A stretch of 37,361 nt of DNA from Chloroflexota bacterium (GCA_019873685.1 JAIOAT010000036.1:1-37361), one strand, 5' to 3'. Numbered from the stretch's first letter, positions 16,090 to 24,225 are shown. Program-made: numbers and translations. The notes: generated by a model from the sequence alone, not told the origin.

Positions 16090-17466
16090 ATGGCTGCGAT
16101 AACCGATTACCGCATCCGTGAGGACACGGCGAGCGATGTTTCCGGCGCGAACTTCATCGGCCTGTTGTGTTCGGCCCTGCTGTTCATCGCCTTCATTTTC
16201 ATGCCCTGGCATGGCACCAAGATCGTCGATAACGCAGCCAAGCTCCTGGCCGACTTGCTCTCCGGCGTGCCGGGGACGCAGATCACCCTGGCAGTAGCGA
16301 TCCTGCCCATCGCTTCGATCGCCGGTGTGGCGCTGGCGCTGTGGGGCGTGCTGCAGCCGGAACGAGGCCGCCTGGCCGCCCTGCTGACGCTGATCCTGGG
16401 CGTGCTGGTGCTGGCCTACTGCCTGGCGGTGCTCCTCTTCCCCACCGGATCGCTGGATATGGCGGCTGTCGGCGGGGCGGGGTTCTGGACAACACTGGTC
16501 GTGGCGCTGGGGATGGTCGCCCAGTACGCGATCACCGTGCCCGCCCTGCGCCGGCAGGTAGGGCTGGAGGCAGCGCGTCCGGCCCGGCGGCGGCTGCCAG
16601 CCATCCCGCCGAAATGGGTGCCTTACATGTTCCTGCTGCCGCCGCTGCTGCTGTACCTGGTGTGGATCATCGCCCCGACGTTCGCCACGTTCTGGCTGAG
16701 CCTGACCAACTGGGACGGCGTTTCCACGCCGGGCTATGTGGGGCTGTCCAACTTTGAGCGGCTGTTCAGCATCGACCGCACCTTCCGCGAGGCGCTGGTC
16801 AACAACGTACGCTGGCTGGCGATTTTCATTACCGTGCCGACGACGATGGGTCTGGGCCTGGCCCTGATCTTCAACACGGAGATGAAGGGCGGGCGCTTTT
16901 ACAAAGTCAGCTTCTACTCCCCGCTGGTGCTCTCCTTCGCCGTGATCGGGCTGGTCTGGGCCTGGCTGTACAACCCGCGCCTGGGGTTGATCAACGCTCT
17001 GCTGGGCAGCCTGGGGGTGGCCGATTTGCCCGGCTGGCTGGGCGACCGCGAACTGGCGATCTGGTGCGTGATCGCGGCGGCAGTCTGGCGGCAGGTCGGC
17101 TACGTGATGATCCTCTACCTGGCCGGGCTGAAGAACATCGATCCCAGCCTGGTGGAGGCGGCCATCGTCGACGGCGCGGACCGCTGGAACCTGTTCCGGC
17201 GGGTGGTGCTGCCGCTGCTGGCCCCGGTGACAACCGTGGTGATCGTGATCTCGATCATCGACTCGCTACGCGCCTTTGACCTGGTGGCGATCATGACCCG
17301 CGGCGGCCAGAGCACGCAGGTGCTGGCCAACTTCATGTACATGGAAGCCTTCAACAACTACCGGATGGGCTACGCCGGCGCGATCGCTGTCGTCCTGTTC
17401 GGGATCAGCATGGTCTTCATCGGGTTCTACCTGTCGCGCATCGTCAAAGACGAGCTGGAATACTAG
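16090..17466 (+). CDS. Sugar ABC permease, MalF-type, with an extra N-terminal four-helix region
   Basis: 458 residues. One of two membrane subunits of a CUT1 importer. Residues 175-458 are a standard MalF/UgpA-like permease: YMFLLPPLLLYLVWIIAPTFATFWLSLTNWDG, then the EAA loop VEAAIVDGADRWNLFRRVVLPLL (about 355-377) that contacts the ATPase. Residues 1-150 are unusual: about four additional hydrophobic segments (22-40, 64-88, 95-117, 127-150) precede a basic linker (RPARRRLPAIPPKW), making it much longer than the usual 290-310 residues. ATG at 16090 follows GGGAGG. It ends 9 nt before the second permease. Confidence 0.92.
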   Translation: MAAITDYRIREDTASDVSGANFIGLLCSALLFIAFIFMPWHGTKIVDNAAKLLADLLSGVPGTQITLAVAILPIASIAGVALALWGVLQPERGRLAALLTLILGVLVLAYCLAVLLFPTGSLDMAAVGGAGFWTTLVVALGMVAQYAITVPALRRQVGLEAARPARRRLPAIPPKWVPYMFLLPPLLLYLVWIIAPTFATFWLSLTNWDGVSTPGYVGLSNFERLFSIDRTFREALVNNVRWLAIFITVPTTMGLGLALIFNTEMKGGRFYKVSFYSPLVLSFAVIGLVWAWLYNPRLGLINALLGSLGVADLPGWLGDRELAIWCVIAAAVWRQVGYVMILYLAGLKNIDPSLVEAAIVDGADRWNLFRRVVLPLLAPVTTVVIVISIIDSLRAFDLVAIMTRGGQSTQVLANFMYMEAFNNYRMGYAGAIAVVLFGISMVFIGFYLSRIVKDELEY

Positions 17467-17475
17467 GAGGCCGCC

Positions 17476-18345
17476 ATGACCACTCTGGCCCAAACCCGCC
17501 GGGTCACCGGCGCGACCATGACTCGCCAGCAGATCGGCGCTGCGCTGAAGTACATCGGCCTGACTGCCCTGACTCTGCTGTGGTTACTGCCGATCTTCGC
17601 CGCGCTGATCACGTCCTTCCGCACGATGGACGACATCGCGATCAACGGCTTCTGGAGCATCCCCGGCGTCCTGACCTTCCAGAACTTCCAGCGCGCCTGG
17701 ACCGACGCGCAGGTGAACAAGTACCTGCTCAATAGCTTCATCATCACCATCCCCTCGCTGTTCGGGATGATGTTCCTGTCGTCGATGAGCGCCTATGCCC
17801 TGGCCCGCTTCAAGTTCCGGGGCAATCTGTTCTTCTACTTCATGTATGTGGCCGGGACGCTCCTCCCCTTCCAGATTCTGCTGCTGCCGGTCTTCCGGCT
17901 GACCAACGCCCTGGGCCTCTACAACACTTATGGCGCGCTGATCCTGATTCACACCGCTTTCCAGCTGGGCTTTTGCACGTTCGTGCTGCGCAACTTCATG
18001 CGCACAGTGCCGGGCGAGATTCTGGACGCGGCGCGGGTGGATGGCTGCGGCGAGTTCCGCATCTACTGGCAGATCATGCTGCCGCTGACGCTCCCGGCGC
18101 TGGCGGCGCTGGGCACGCTGGAATTCACCTGGGTGTTCAACGACTACCTGTGGGCGATCATCCTGGTGCAGTCCGATTCGCTGCGCCCGGTGACGGCCGG
18201 CCTGGCCACGCTGCGCGGGCAGTACAATACCGACTGGCCGGTGATCACCGCCGGGGCGCTACTGGCGACGCTGCCGACGCTGTTTGTGTTTGTCTTCCTG
18301 CAGCGTTACTTCATCCAGGGCCTGACGCTGGGTTCGGGCAAGTAA
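17476..18345 (+). CDS. Sugar ABC permease, MalG-type
   Basis: 289 residues, the second membrane subunit of the CUT1 importer. Six hydrophobic segments starting at about residue 26; TSFRTMDDIAINGFWSIPG is the typical post-TM1 loop. The EAA loop is EILDAARVDGCGEFRIYWQIMLPLTLPALAAL (about 181-212). GGAGG lies 8 nt before the ATG. The gene ends the operon: a strong terminator follows, and no ATP-binding subunit is encoded here. The ATPase is presumably a shared MsmK/MsiK-type protein elsewhere in the genome, as known for many CUT1 systems. Confidence 0.93.
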   Translation: MTTLAQTRRVTGATMTRQQIGAALKYIGLTALTLLWLLPIFAALITSFRTMDDIAINGFWSIPGVLTFQNFQRAWTDAQVNKYLLNSFIITIPSLFGMMFLSSMSAYALARFKFRGNLFFYFMYVAGTLLPFQILLLPVFRLTNALGLYNTYGALILIHTAFQLGFCTFVLRNFMRTVPGEILDAARVDGCGEFRIYWQIMLPLTLPALAALGTLEFTWVFNDYLWAIILVQSDSLRPVTAGLATLRGQYNTDWPVITAGALLATLPTLFVFVFLQRYFIQGLTLGSGK

Positions 18346-18365
18346 CGCCAACCGCCGAACGTCTT

Positions 18366-18396
18366 CGCCCCGGTCGAAGAGGCCGGGGCGTTTTTT
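18366..18396 (+). terminator. Rho-independent terminator of the sugar ABC operon
   Basis: Perfect 8-bp stem CGCCCCGG (18366-18373) with CCGGGGCG (18383-18390), 9-nt loop, followed directly by six T. Confidence 0.92.
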
Positions 18397-18456
18397 GCAT
18401 CGGGGGATGGAACGCCGTGCTATACTGGAATCAGCAAGCAACGGAGCTAGCCCACG

Positions 18457-18990
18457 ATGAAGCCGTGTCCACAATGCCACCAGATGAACCTCGATCAGGC
18501 CCGCTTCTGCGCGGGCTGCGGGGTGGAACTGGAACGGGAATGCTATACCTGCCACCGGATCGTCCCGGCGGACGCCCGCTACTGCCCGTACTGCGGTGCA
18601 CCGGTGCTGACCGCGCCGCCGACCCCCTGGCTGGAACGGGCGATCAGCCCGGAGGCCCGCCTGGGACTGATGGCCGTGACACGCGGCCTGGGTGTGACGC
18701 TGATCCTGCTGGCTGTCGTGACCGTGTTCCTGACCCCGCCGCCGCGCATGCTCGATGACGCCCTGTTGCTGGCCAGCGGGGCGGCTTTGCTGGTGATCTC
18801 TGAGGTTTTGCGCCAGGGGCGCAAGCCCAAACCGCCGGACGATGACGGCGGCGATACCCTGCGCCAGCCGGACCTCCCTCCGCCGGACGGCCTGCGGCTC
18901 TCCGAACCGGAAACGCCGGAGGAGGTAGCGGAACTGATCAGCCGCCACAAGTTGCCTCCGGGCGGGATGCAGGGGCCGTTCCTCAACTGA
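18457..18990 (+). CDS. Double zinc-ribbon membrane protein
   Basis: 177 residues. Two zinc ribbons open the protein: CPQC (4-7) with CAGC (18-21), and CYTC with CPYC, the DZANK/zinc-ribbon pattern with four Cys each. Two hydrophobic segments follow (about 70-92 and 98-112, GVTLILLAVVTVFL and ALLLASGAALLVISEVL). The charged, Pro-rich tail ends in TPEEVAELISRHKLPPGGMQGPFLN. Zinc ribbons of this type mediate protein or nucleic acid contacts; the role is unknown. A TATACT at 18421-18426 is a possible -10, with no good -35. Its stop lies 18 nt from the convergent ArsR stop. Confidence 0.8.
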   Translation: MKPCPQCHQMNLDQARFCAGCGVELERECYTCHRIVPADARYCPYCGAPVLTAPPTPWLERAISPEARLGLMAVTRGLGVTLILLAVVTVFLTPPPRMLDDALLLASGAALLVISEVLRQGRKPKPPDDDGGDTLRQPDLPPPDGLRLSEPETPEEVAELISRHKLPPGGMQGPFLN

Positions 18991-19008
18991 TTGCAACAGG
19001 CAGAGATT

Positions 19009-19362
19009 CTACGGATGCCGCACGTGGGCCAGGCTGCGGTCGAGCAGATCGCGGACGTGCTCGTCATCCAGGCGGTAGTAGACCTGCCGCCCGCGCCGCT
19101 GCCGCCGTACCAGCCGCCATTCGCGCAGCGTGCGCAACTGGTGGGAAACCGCTGACTGCTCCATCCCCAGCAGCATGGTCAGATCATTGACGCACAGCTC
19201 GGCATCAGCCAGGGCGGTGATCAGCCGCACACGGGTCGGGTCAGCCAGCGCTTTGAACAGGTTGGCGATCCGGGCGGCTGTTTCACCGTCGACCAGCGTC
19301 GCTCTGGCGCGGGCCTGCGGGGTAAGGGAAGACACTTCATGAGGATGGGGCACGGCACACAC
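19009..19362 (-). CDS. ArsR/SmtB-family repressor, zinc-sensor type
   Basis: 117 residues. Winged helix: ANLFKALADPTRVRLITALADAELCVNDLTMLLGMEQSAVSHQLRTLREWRLVRRQRRGRQVYYRLDD, the classic ArsR signature. The alpha-3 Cys pair of ArsR/CadC (CxC) is reduced to one Cys (ELCVNDL). However, the alpha-5 metal site of SmtB/CzrA is complete: Asp100, His102, His113 and His116 match the D-x-H-x10-H-x2-E/H pattern. That points to a zinc (or cobalt/nickel) de-repressed regulator binding across the dimer. Start GTG at 19362, with AGGAG 4-5 nt upstream; a GTG three codons later is possible. No metal transporter is adjacent, so the target is unknown. Confidence 0.88.
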   Translation of the reverse strand: MCAVPHPHEVSSLTPQARARATLVDGETAARIANLFKALADPTRVRLITALADAELCVNDLTMLLGMEQSAVSHQLRTLREWRLVRRQRRGRQVYYRLDDEHVRDLLDRSLAHVRHP

Positions 19363-19556
19363 ACTCCTGCCCTCAACGGTAGCAGATGTGCCGAAGGGCT
19401 GTCAATGGTCGCCGGAGGCGCCGGGGAGAAGCCAGGGGACCGGGTGGCCGGGAGACCCTGGAGCCGGGGCGCTCCCGCCACCTTTGCCGTGACCCATCGC
19501 CTCGCACCGCCCGGAGCGAGGCGCTCGGCGGTATAGCTCCGTACCGCACAACGCCC
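19363..19556. other. Intergenic region with no recognised feature
   Basis: About 190 bp between the end of argJ and the ArsR start, both reverse. GC-rich; I see no terminator with a T tract, no promoter of quality and no small gene. Confidence 0.5.
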
Positions 19557-20810
19557 TCAGGTGCGGTAGTGGCCGTTGATCGAGACGTAATCGTGGCTCA
19601 GGTCGCACGTCCATACGGTGCAGGACGCCGCGCCCAGGCCCAGGTCGAGCCGCGCACTGACCTCCGGCGCGGCCATGATCGCGGCGGCGGCGTCTTCGCT
19701 GTAGGCGGTCGGGCTGCCATCCGCCACCAGTTGCAGGCCGTCGGCGCAATCGCTCTCGCCCGGCGCGATCCACAGGGCCAGCCGGCCAGCGTCCAGCAGG
19801 ACACCGGCGCGCCCCGCCGCCGCCAGGATGCGCCCCCAATTGGCGTCGCCCCCATAGAAGGCTGTCTTGACCAGCGGCGACGTGGCGATGGCCATGGCCA
19901 CCTGCCGCGCCGCCTCTTCATCCGGCGCACCGCTGACGTGCAGGGTGATAAAGCGCGTCGCGCCCTCGCCATCCATGACGATATCTTTGGCCAATTCGGT
20001 GCAGACTGCCGTCAGCGCCGCCTGGAAAGCGGCCAGGCCATCCCCGTCGGTGACGGTCACGCCGCTGGCGCCGTTGGCCAGGGCCAGCACGGTGTCGTTG
20101 GTGCTCATGTCGCCGTCGACGACGATCCGGTTGAAGCTGAGCCGGCTGGCGGCGCTCAGGGCAGCCTGTAGCGCGGCGGGACTCAGCGCGGCGTCAGTGG
20201 CGATCACGGCCAGCATGGTCGCCATATTGGGGGCGATCATGCCCGCGCCCTTGGCGATCGCGGCGATCGTGTAGTCGCCGTCCGGCGTCTGCACGCGGAC
20301 ACTGGCCGTCTTGGGCACGGTGTCGGTGGTCAGGATCGCATCAGCGGCGGCGGCCCAGCCATCCGGAGCCAGGTTCCCGGCCAGGGCGCTGATGCCCGCC
20401 GCGATCCTCTCCATCGGCAGGGGCACGCCGATCACGCCGGTGGAGAGCACAAAGACATCCTCCGCCCGGCAGCCCAGGGCGGCGGCGACCAGCGCCGCGC
20501 TCGCCGCCGCATCCGCCAGGCCCTGTGCGCCGGTGCAGGCGTTGGCCACGCCGGAGTTGACGACGATAGCACGCATCCCCGCCGGATTGGCCGCCAGGTG
20601 AGTCTGATCCAGCAACACGGGAGCAGCCTTGACCTGGTTAGTGGTGAAGACGCCCGCCGCCGCGCAGGGAACCGCGCTGGCGATCAGGGCCATGTCGCGG
20701 CGTCCGGACTTGCGGATGCCCGCCGGGACGCCGGCGACGGTGAAGCCGCGTACAGGGGCGATGATCGTTTCTACGGTGCTGATCGCGTAATCGGCCATCG
20801 TCAGGGTCAT
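19557..20810 (-). CDS. argJ: Bifunctional glutamate N-acetyltransferase / ornithine acetyltransferase
   Basis: 417 residues. Transfers acetyl from N-acetylornithine to glutamate, recycling the acetyl group of arginine synthesis (and in some members also uses acetyl-CoA). The self-cleavage motif is KGAGMIAPNMATML (187-200), with Thr198 the expected N-terminal nucleophile of the beta chain. Other signatures are FTTNQVKAAPV, NSGVANACTG, STGVIGVPLPMERI, DGDMSTNDT and VKTAFYGGDANWGRI, and the C-terminus CDLSHDYVSINGHYRT fits the family. Full length. GAGGAGAA lies upstream of the ATG at 20810. Last gene of the argC-argB-argD-argJ operon. Presence of ArgJ implies the cyclic pathway, so no ArgE is needed. 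Confidence 0.95.
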   Translation of the reverse strand: MTLTMADYAISTVETIIAPVRGFTVAGVPAGIRKSGRRDMALIASAVPCAAAGVFTTNQVKAAPVLLDQTHLAANPAGMRAIVVNSGVANACTGAQGLADAAASAALVAAALGCRAEDVFVLSTGVIGVPLPMERIAAGISALAGNLAPDGWAAAADAILTTDTVPKTASVRVQTPDGDYTIAAIAKGAGMIAPNMATMLAVIATDAALSPAALQAALSAASRLSFNRIVVDGDMSTNDTVLALANGASGVTVTDGDGLAAFQAALTAVCTELAKDIVMDGEGATRFITLHVSGAPDEEAARQVAMAIATSPLVKTAFYGGDANWGRILAAAGRAGVLLDAGRLALWIAPGESDCADGLQLVADGSPTAYSEDAAAAIMAAPEVSARLDLGLGAASCTVWTCDLSHDYVSINGHYRT

Positions 20811-20868
20811 CGGTTGTCAGTTCTCCTCATCATAGCGACCCGGAGGTCGTCTTGCGTACTAACCTCAA

Positions 20869-20908
20869 CCTCACCCCATCAAAAAGGGGCCGGGGATAAA
20901 GGGTGAGG
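20869..20908. repeat. Short inverted-repeat element between argD and argJ
   Basis: CCTCACCC (20869-20876) and GGGTGAGG (20901-20908) are perfect inverted arms around a 24-nt purine-rich centre. It could fold in the mRNA between the two genes. No second copy was found in this window; similar CCTCACCC/GGGTGAGG intergenic repeats are common in some genomes. Confidence 0.45.
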
Positions 20909-22102
20909 CTATCCCCGCAGGATTGCATCCAGCTTCTCCAGCGCCTCATCCACGTGCACCTGCTCCAGGATCAGCGGCGGAACCAGCCGTAGCACGTTTG
21001 GCCCGGCGCTGACCATGATCAGGCCGTGGGCGTAGCCCGCGCTGACCACCTCCGCCGCCGGGACGGTCAGCTCGACGCCGATCATCAGCCCGCGCCCGCG
21101 CACCTCGACAATCTGCGGGGCGCGCAGGGCCGCCAGCCCATCCCGCAGGGCCGCGCCCATTGCTTCCACATGGCGCAGGAAAGCCGGATCGCTGATCCGT
21201 TCCAGCACGACCCTGGCGGCGCTGGCGACCAGCGGCCCGCCGCCAAAGGTGCTGCCATGGTCGCCAACCTCGATGGCAGCGGCGATCCGGTCGCTGATCA
21301 ACGCCGCGCCGATCGGCAGGCCGCCCGCCAGCGGCTTGGCCAGCGTCATGATATCGGGCGTCACGCCGGATGCCTGATGCGCCCACAGCATCCCGGTGCG
21401 GCCCATGCCACACTGCACCTCATCGAAGATCAGGACGGCGTCGTGGGCGTCGCACAGGGCGCGCAGGCCCTGCAGGAATTCTGGCGTTGCCACGTGAACC
21501 CCGCCCTCGCCCTGCACCGGCTCGACAATCACGGCGCAGGTATCCGGCCCGATGATCCCGGCGGCGGCTTCCAGATCGTTGAACGGCGCGATCGTCACGT
21601 CTGGCAGCAGCGGGCGGAAGGGGTCCTGGTACCTGGGGCGCGGCGTGACGGAGAGCGCCCCGATCGTGCGCCCGTGGAAACCATTCTCAAAGGCCACCAG
21701 GCCGGTCTTGCCCGCGCCGGGATGATTGGCGTAGACCCATTTGCGAGCCAGCTTGATCGCGGCTTCGTTGGCTTCCGCGCCGGAGTTGCAGAAGAAGACC
21801 TTCCCGGCGAAGCTCAACGCGCACAGCCGGGCCGCCAGTTCTGCCTGGGGCGCAGTCAGGTACAGGTTGGAAACATGAATCAGCCGCGCCGCCTGCTGGC
21901 TGATGGCGGCGAGCAGCGCCGGGTCGCCATAGCCCAGCGCGTTGACCGCGATTCCGGCGGCCAGGTCCAGGTAACGGCGGCCCTCAGAGTCATAGAGGTA
22001 GACGCCTTCGCCATGAGTCAGCACGAAGGGAGCGCGGGTATAGGTGTGCAGGACGCATTGTGCATCCAGATCAAGAACGGCAGGCATAGTGGTCAGAGTC
22101 AT
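20909..22102 (-). CDS. argD: Acetylornithine aminotransferase
   Basis: 397 residues, PLP-dependent class III aminotransferase. Converts N-acetylglutamate semialdehyde plus glutamate to N-acetylornithine plus 2-oxoglutarate. Landmarks: SNLYLTAPQAELAARL, FFCNSGAEANEAAIKLARK (phosphate-binding SGAEA), FENGFHGRTIGALSVT, VIVEPVQGEGG, FDEVQCGMGRTG (Asp227) and the Schiff-base Lys256 in TLAKPLAGGLPIGA. The SNxY and QCGMGRTG forms favour ArgD over ornithine or GABA aminotransferases; the operon context settles it. It may also serve lysine synthesis (DapC activity), as ArgD often does. GGAGAAG lies about 9 nt before the ATG. Confidence 0.95.
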   Translation of the reverse strand: MTLTTMPAVLDLDAQCVLHTYTRAPFVLTHGEGVYLYDSEGRRYLDLAAGIAVNALGYGDPALLAAISQQAARLIHVSNLYLTAPQAELAARLCALSFAGKVFFCNSGAEANEAAIKLARKWVYANHPGAGKTGLVAFENGFHGRTIGALSVTPRPRYQDPFRPLLPDVTIAPFNDLEAAAGIIGPDTCAVIVEPVQGEGGVHVATPEFLQGLRALCDAHDAVLIFDEVQCGMGRTGMLWAHQASGVTPDIMTLAKPLAGGLPIGAALISDRIAAAIEVGDHGSTFGGGPLVASAARVVLERISDPAFLRHVEAMGAALRDGLAALRAPQIVEVRGRGLMIGVELTVPAAEVVSAGYAHGLIMVSAGPNVLRLVPPLILEQVHVDEALEKLDAILRG

Positions 22103-22132
22103 GTGGCGCTTCTCCAGGAAAGCGGCCTGCCG

Positions 22133-22987
22133 CTAACGGGCGGCGGCGCTGGCGGACGCAGCATTATACGCGCTGGCAGTCGCCGCCAGCGGCGAGGCAT
22201 CACCGTAGAACACCGTCCCACCGCCGCTTTGCAGCCCGGCCAGATCGGTGATCACCGCCTGAGGGATGCCCAGGGCGACGGCGTGCAGGGCGGTCTGTAC
22301 CTTGGGGATCATGCCGCCGCTGATCACGCCGCTGGCGATCAGGGCCTGCGCCTGCGCCGCGCTGAGGGAGGGTTGCGGGCGGCCATCAACCAGCACGGCG
22401 CTGACATTGGTCAGGAAGACGATCCGCGTCGCGCCGATAGCTTCGGCAATGGCTGCGGCGGCATGGTCGGCATTGACGTTGTACGCCCCGCCATCGTCAC
22501 CCAGGGCCAGCGGCGCGATCACCGGTATGACGCCCGCCGCCAGCAGCCCCAGCAGGACATCCGCCCGTACAGCGGTGATCGTCCCCACGCGGCCCAGATC
22601 GCCGCCGGGATGCTGGAGCCTGACGCCGCGCAACAGGCCGCGGTCCGTCCCGCTGAGGCCCTGCGCCTCAACGCCCGCCGCGATGAGCTGGCGCACCAGC
22701 CGCTTGTTGACGCTCCCGCACAGCACCATCTCCACCACGGTCAGCGTGGCCTCGTCGGTCACGCGCAGGCCGTCCACCCACTGCGGCACAATGCCCAGCG
22801 CCGTCTGAAGCTGCCCGATCTCCTTGCCGCCGCCATGCACAATCACCGCCGGGCGGTCAAGAGCAGCCACATACGCGGCCAGATTGCGGAGAAAGTCCGG
22901 GTCGTCGATGTCGTTGCCGCCGATCTTGAGCAGGATCGGTGGGGCAGCGAAAGGGGAAGGCGGGGTCGGATGGGTGGCTGTGGTCAT
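22133..22987 (-). CDS. argB: Acetylglutamate kinase
   Basis: 284 residues, amino-acid kinase family. Phosphorylates N-acetylglutamate, the usual control step of arginine synthesis. Landmarks: ILLKIGGN (Lys21), VIVHGGGKEI (49-57, glycine-rich substrate loop), GLRVTDEATLTVVEMVLCGSVNK, LSGTDRGLL, YNVNADHAAAAIAEAIGA and SGGMIPKVQTALHAV, which are standard ArgB blocks. The N-terminus has only a short Pro-rich segment before the first strand and lacks the extra helix characteristic of arginine-inhibited hexameric ArgB. The enzyme may therefore not be feedback-inhibited, consistent with control at the RNA level; this is inference. It lies 44 nt after argC and 30 nt before argD. Confidence 0.95.
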   Translation of the reverse strand: MTTATHPTPPSPFAAPPILLKIGGNDIDDPDFLRNLAAYVAALDRPAVIVHGGGKEIGQLQTALGIVPQWVDGLRVTDEATLTVVEMVLCGSVNKRLVRQLIAAGVEAQGLSGTDRGLLRGVRLQHPGGDLGRVGTITAVRADVLLGLLAAGVIPVIAPLALGDDGGAYNVNADHAAAAIAEAIGATRIVFLTNVSAVLVDGRPQPSLSAAQAQALIASGVISGGMIPKVQTALHAVALGIPQAVITDLAGLQSGGGTVFYGDASPLAATASAYNAASASAAAR

Positions 22988-23031
22988 GGCAGTGGTCTCC
23001 TTCTCCTGGCTGGGTCGCTGTGATTTGCGGG

Positions 23032-24051
23032 CTAGAGCAGGCCGGTTGTTTCCGGCAGGCCAAACATCAGGTTGAAGTTCTGTACAGCCTGGCTGGCAGC
23101 GCCTTTAAGCAGATTGTCGATTACAGAGACGATCACGACGTGCGTGGCAGTCACGGGGGTGACCGAGATCGCGCAGATGTTCAGCCGCTGGGCGTGACGC
23201 AGCGTGACCAGCTGCCCCGCCGGGAGGACGTTCACCAGCGGCTCAGCGACATAGGTTTCTTCGTAGAGGCTCTGCAGGCCCGCCGGAGGCCAGGGCGCGG
23301 CCAGGGTGACATAGATCGTCGCCAGCAGGCCGCGGTCGACTGGCAGCAGATGCGGAGAGAAGATCAGCGGCCCGGCCTGGCCGTCCAGCCTGGCAATCTC
23401 TTGCTCGATCTCGCCGGTGTGACGGTGGACACGCCCGATGTTGTACGGGGAGAAGTTGCCGAACACCTCCACGAAGTGGGTGCTGGCTTTGGGCGTCCGC
23501 CCCGCGCCGGAAACGCCCGACTTCGCATCGACGATGATCGGCGCGCCGGGGGCCAGGGCATGCGCCGCCAGCAGCGGGTAGAGGCCCAGCAGGGTGGCGG
23601 TCGGGTAGCAGCCGGGGTTGGCCACCACCTGCGCCCCGGCGATGGCCGCCCGGTAAATCTCCGGCAGGCCGTAGGGGACGGGCAACAGTTCCGGGTTGGG
23701 ATGGGCCGCGCCGTACCACTGCTCAAACGCTTCCGCCGTGTCCAACCGCAGATCGGCGGAGAGGTCGATCACCCTGGTTCCGGCGGCCTTCGCCTGTGCG
23801 GCAACCGGGGCGGAAGCGGTATGTGGCAGGGCCAGGAATACAGCGTCCACGCTGGTCGGGTCCGCCGCCTCATGGGGGAGATAGGTCAGGGCCGTGCCGG
23901 GAACCGGCTGTCCGGCGTCCTGGGTTGAGGTGGCAAAGACCAGCCGGACAGCAGGATGGGCGGCCAGCAGCCGGATCAGTTCCGCGCCGGTGTAGCCAGC
24001 CGCGCCGTAGACGCCAACGTTGATGGAGGGGTGAGTGGTCGATTCAGTCAT
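23032..24051 (-). CDS. argC: N-acetyl-gamma-glutamyl-phosphate reductase
   Basis: 339 residues. NADPH-dependent reduction of N-acetylglutamyl phosphate to the semialdehyde. The Rossmann start is NVGVYGAAGYTGAELIRLLAAHP (11-33). The active-site Cys148 is in ANPGCYPTATLLGLYPL. FLALPHTAS, VIDLSADLRL, and the AKSGVSGAGRTPK and FSPHLLPVDRGLLATIYV blocks all fit type 1 ArgC. First structural gene of the arg operon; the ATG at 24051 is 24 nt past the attenuator T tract. The spacing to that terminator means most transcripts must read through it to express the operon. Confidence 0.95.
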   Translation of the reverse strand: MTESTTHPSINVGVYGAAGYTGAELIRLLAAHPAVRLVFATSTQDAGQPVPGTALTYLPHEAADPTSVDAVFLALPHTASAPVAAQAKAAGTRVIDLSADLRLDTAEAFEQWYGAAHPNPELLPVPYGLPEIYRAAIAGAQVVANPGCYPTATLLGLYPLLAAHALAPGAPIIVDAKSGVSGAGRTPKASTHFVEVFGNFSPYNIGRVHRHTGEIEQEIARLDGQAGPLIFSPHLLPVDRGLLATIYVTLAAPWPPAGLQSLYEETYVAEPLVNVLPAGQLVTLRHAQRLNICAISVTPVTATHVVIVSVIDNLLKGAASQAVQNFNLMFGLPETTGLL

Positions 24052-24074
24052 CCTGCTTGTGAGCCGTTCCTGTC

Positions 24075-24104
24075 AAACAAAAATCCCCCCGGTCTGGGGG
24101 GATT
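24075..24104 (-). terminator. Attenuator terminator of the arg operon
   Basis: On the minus strand, AATCCCCCC (24104-24096) pairs with GGGGGGATT (24090-24082) over 9 perfect bp with loop AGACC, and is followed by TTTTTGTTT. It lies between the leader peptide (stop at 24142) and argC (start at 24051), the place an attenuator must occupy. Confidence 0.88.
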
Positions 24105-24169
24105 AAGGGTCGTTTGCCGGGCGTACCGTTCCCAGGCGACACTATCCCTGCCAGACCGGGTCGGTCTGG
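24088..24169 (-). promoter_or_regulatory. Antiterminator and anti-antiterminator of the arg leader
   Basis: Reading the minus strand, segment 1 is CCAGACCG (24169-24162), segment 2 is CGGTCTGG (24158-24151) and segment 3 is CCAGACCG (24097-24090), inside the terminator. Segments 1 and 2 can pair (8 bp). Segment 2 can instead pair with segment 3, extended to 10 bp as CCCGGTCTGG (24160-24151) with CCAGACCGGG (24097-24088). The second pairing destroys the terminator. Segments 1 and 2 lie in the last codons of the leader peptide, directly after its Arg codons. A ribosome waiting there covers segment 1 and frees segment 2. A ribosome at the stop codon covers segment 2 and lets the terminator form. 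The geometry is that of the trp and his attenuators; function is inferred. Confidence 0.82.
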
Positions 24170-24225
24170 GGGCGACGGCGCGGACGGCGCAGTTCAGCCA
24201 CCGGGATAGCGATCAGCAGGGTCAT
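24142..24225 (-). CDS. Arginine leader peptide (27 residues)
   Basis: ATG at 24225 to TAG at 24142, translating as MTLLIAIPVAEL then RRPRRR then PQTDPVWQG. Five of six codons at positions 13-18 are Arg (CGC CGT CCG CGC CGT CGC; the CCG is Pro). A GGAG lies 11 nt upstream of the ATG, a somewhat long but workable spacing. The stop is 38 nt before the terminator stem. The peptide itself is expected to be a sensor: its translation speed through the Arg run reports charged tRNA-Arg. It overlaps the pairing segments described at 24088-24169, which is what separates it from a chance small ORF. Upstream is a promoter (24264-24292); downstream is argC. Confidence 0.82.
   Translation of the reverse strand: MTLLIAIPVAELRRPRRRPQTDPVWQG

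Noticed and set aside
21026-23023. Very long forward reading frame opposite argD and argB
   Set aside because: Antisense shadow in GC-rich coding DNA; both reverse genes are unmistakable.
24142-24225. The Arg-rich frame as mere chance in GC-rich DNA
   Set aside because: CGC/CGT runs are common in such DNA, but here the frame also ends at the right distance from a T-tract terminator and contains the exact pairing segments, so chance was judged less likely than an attenuator.
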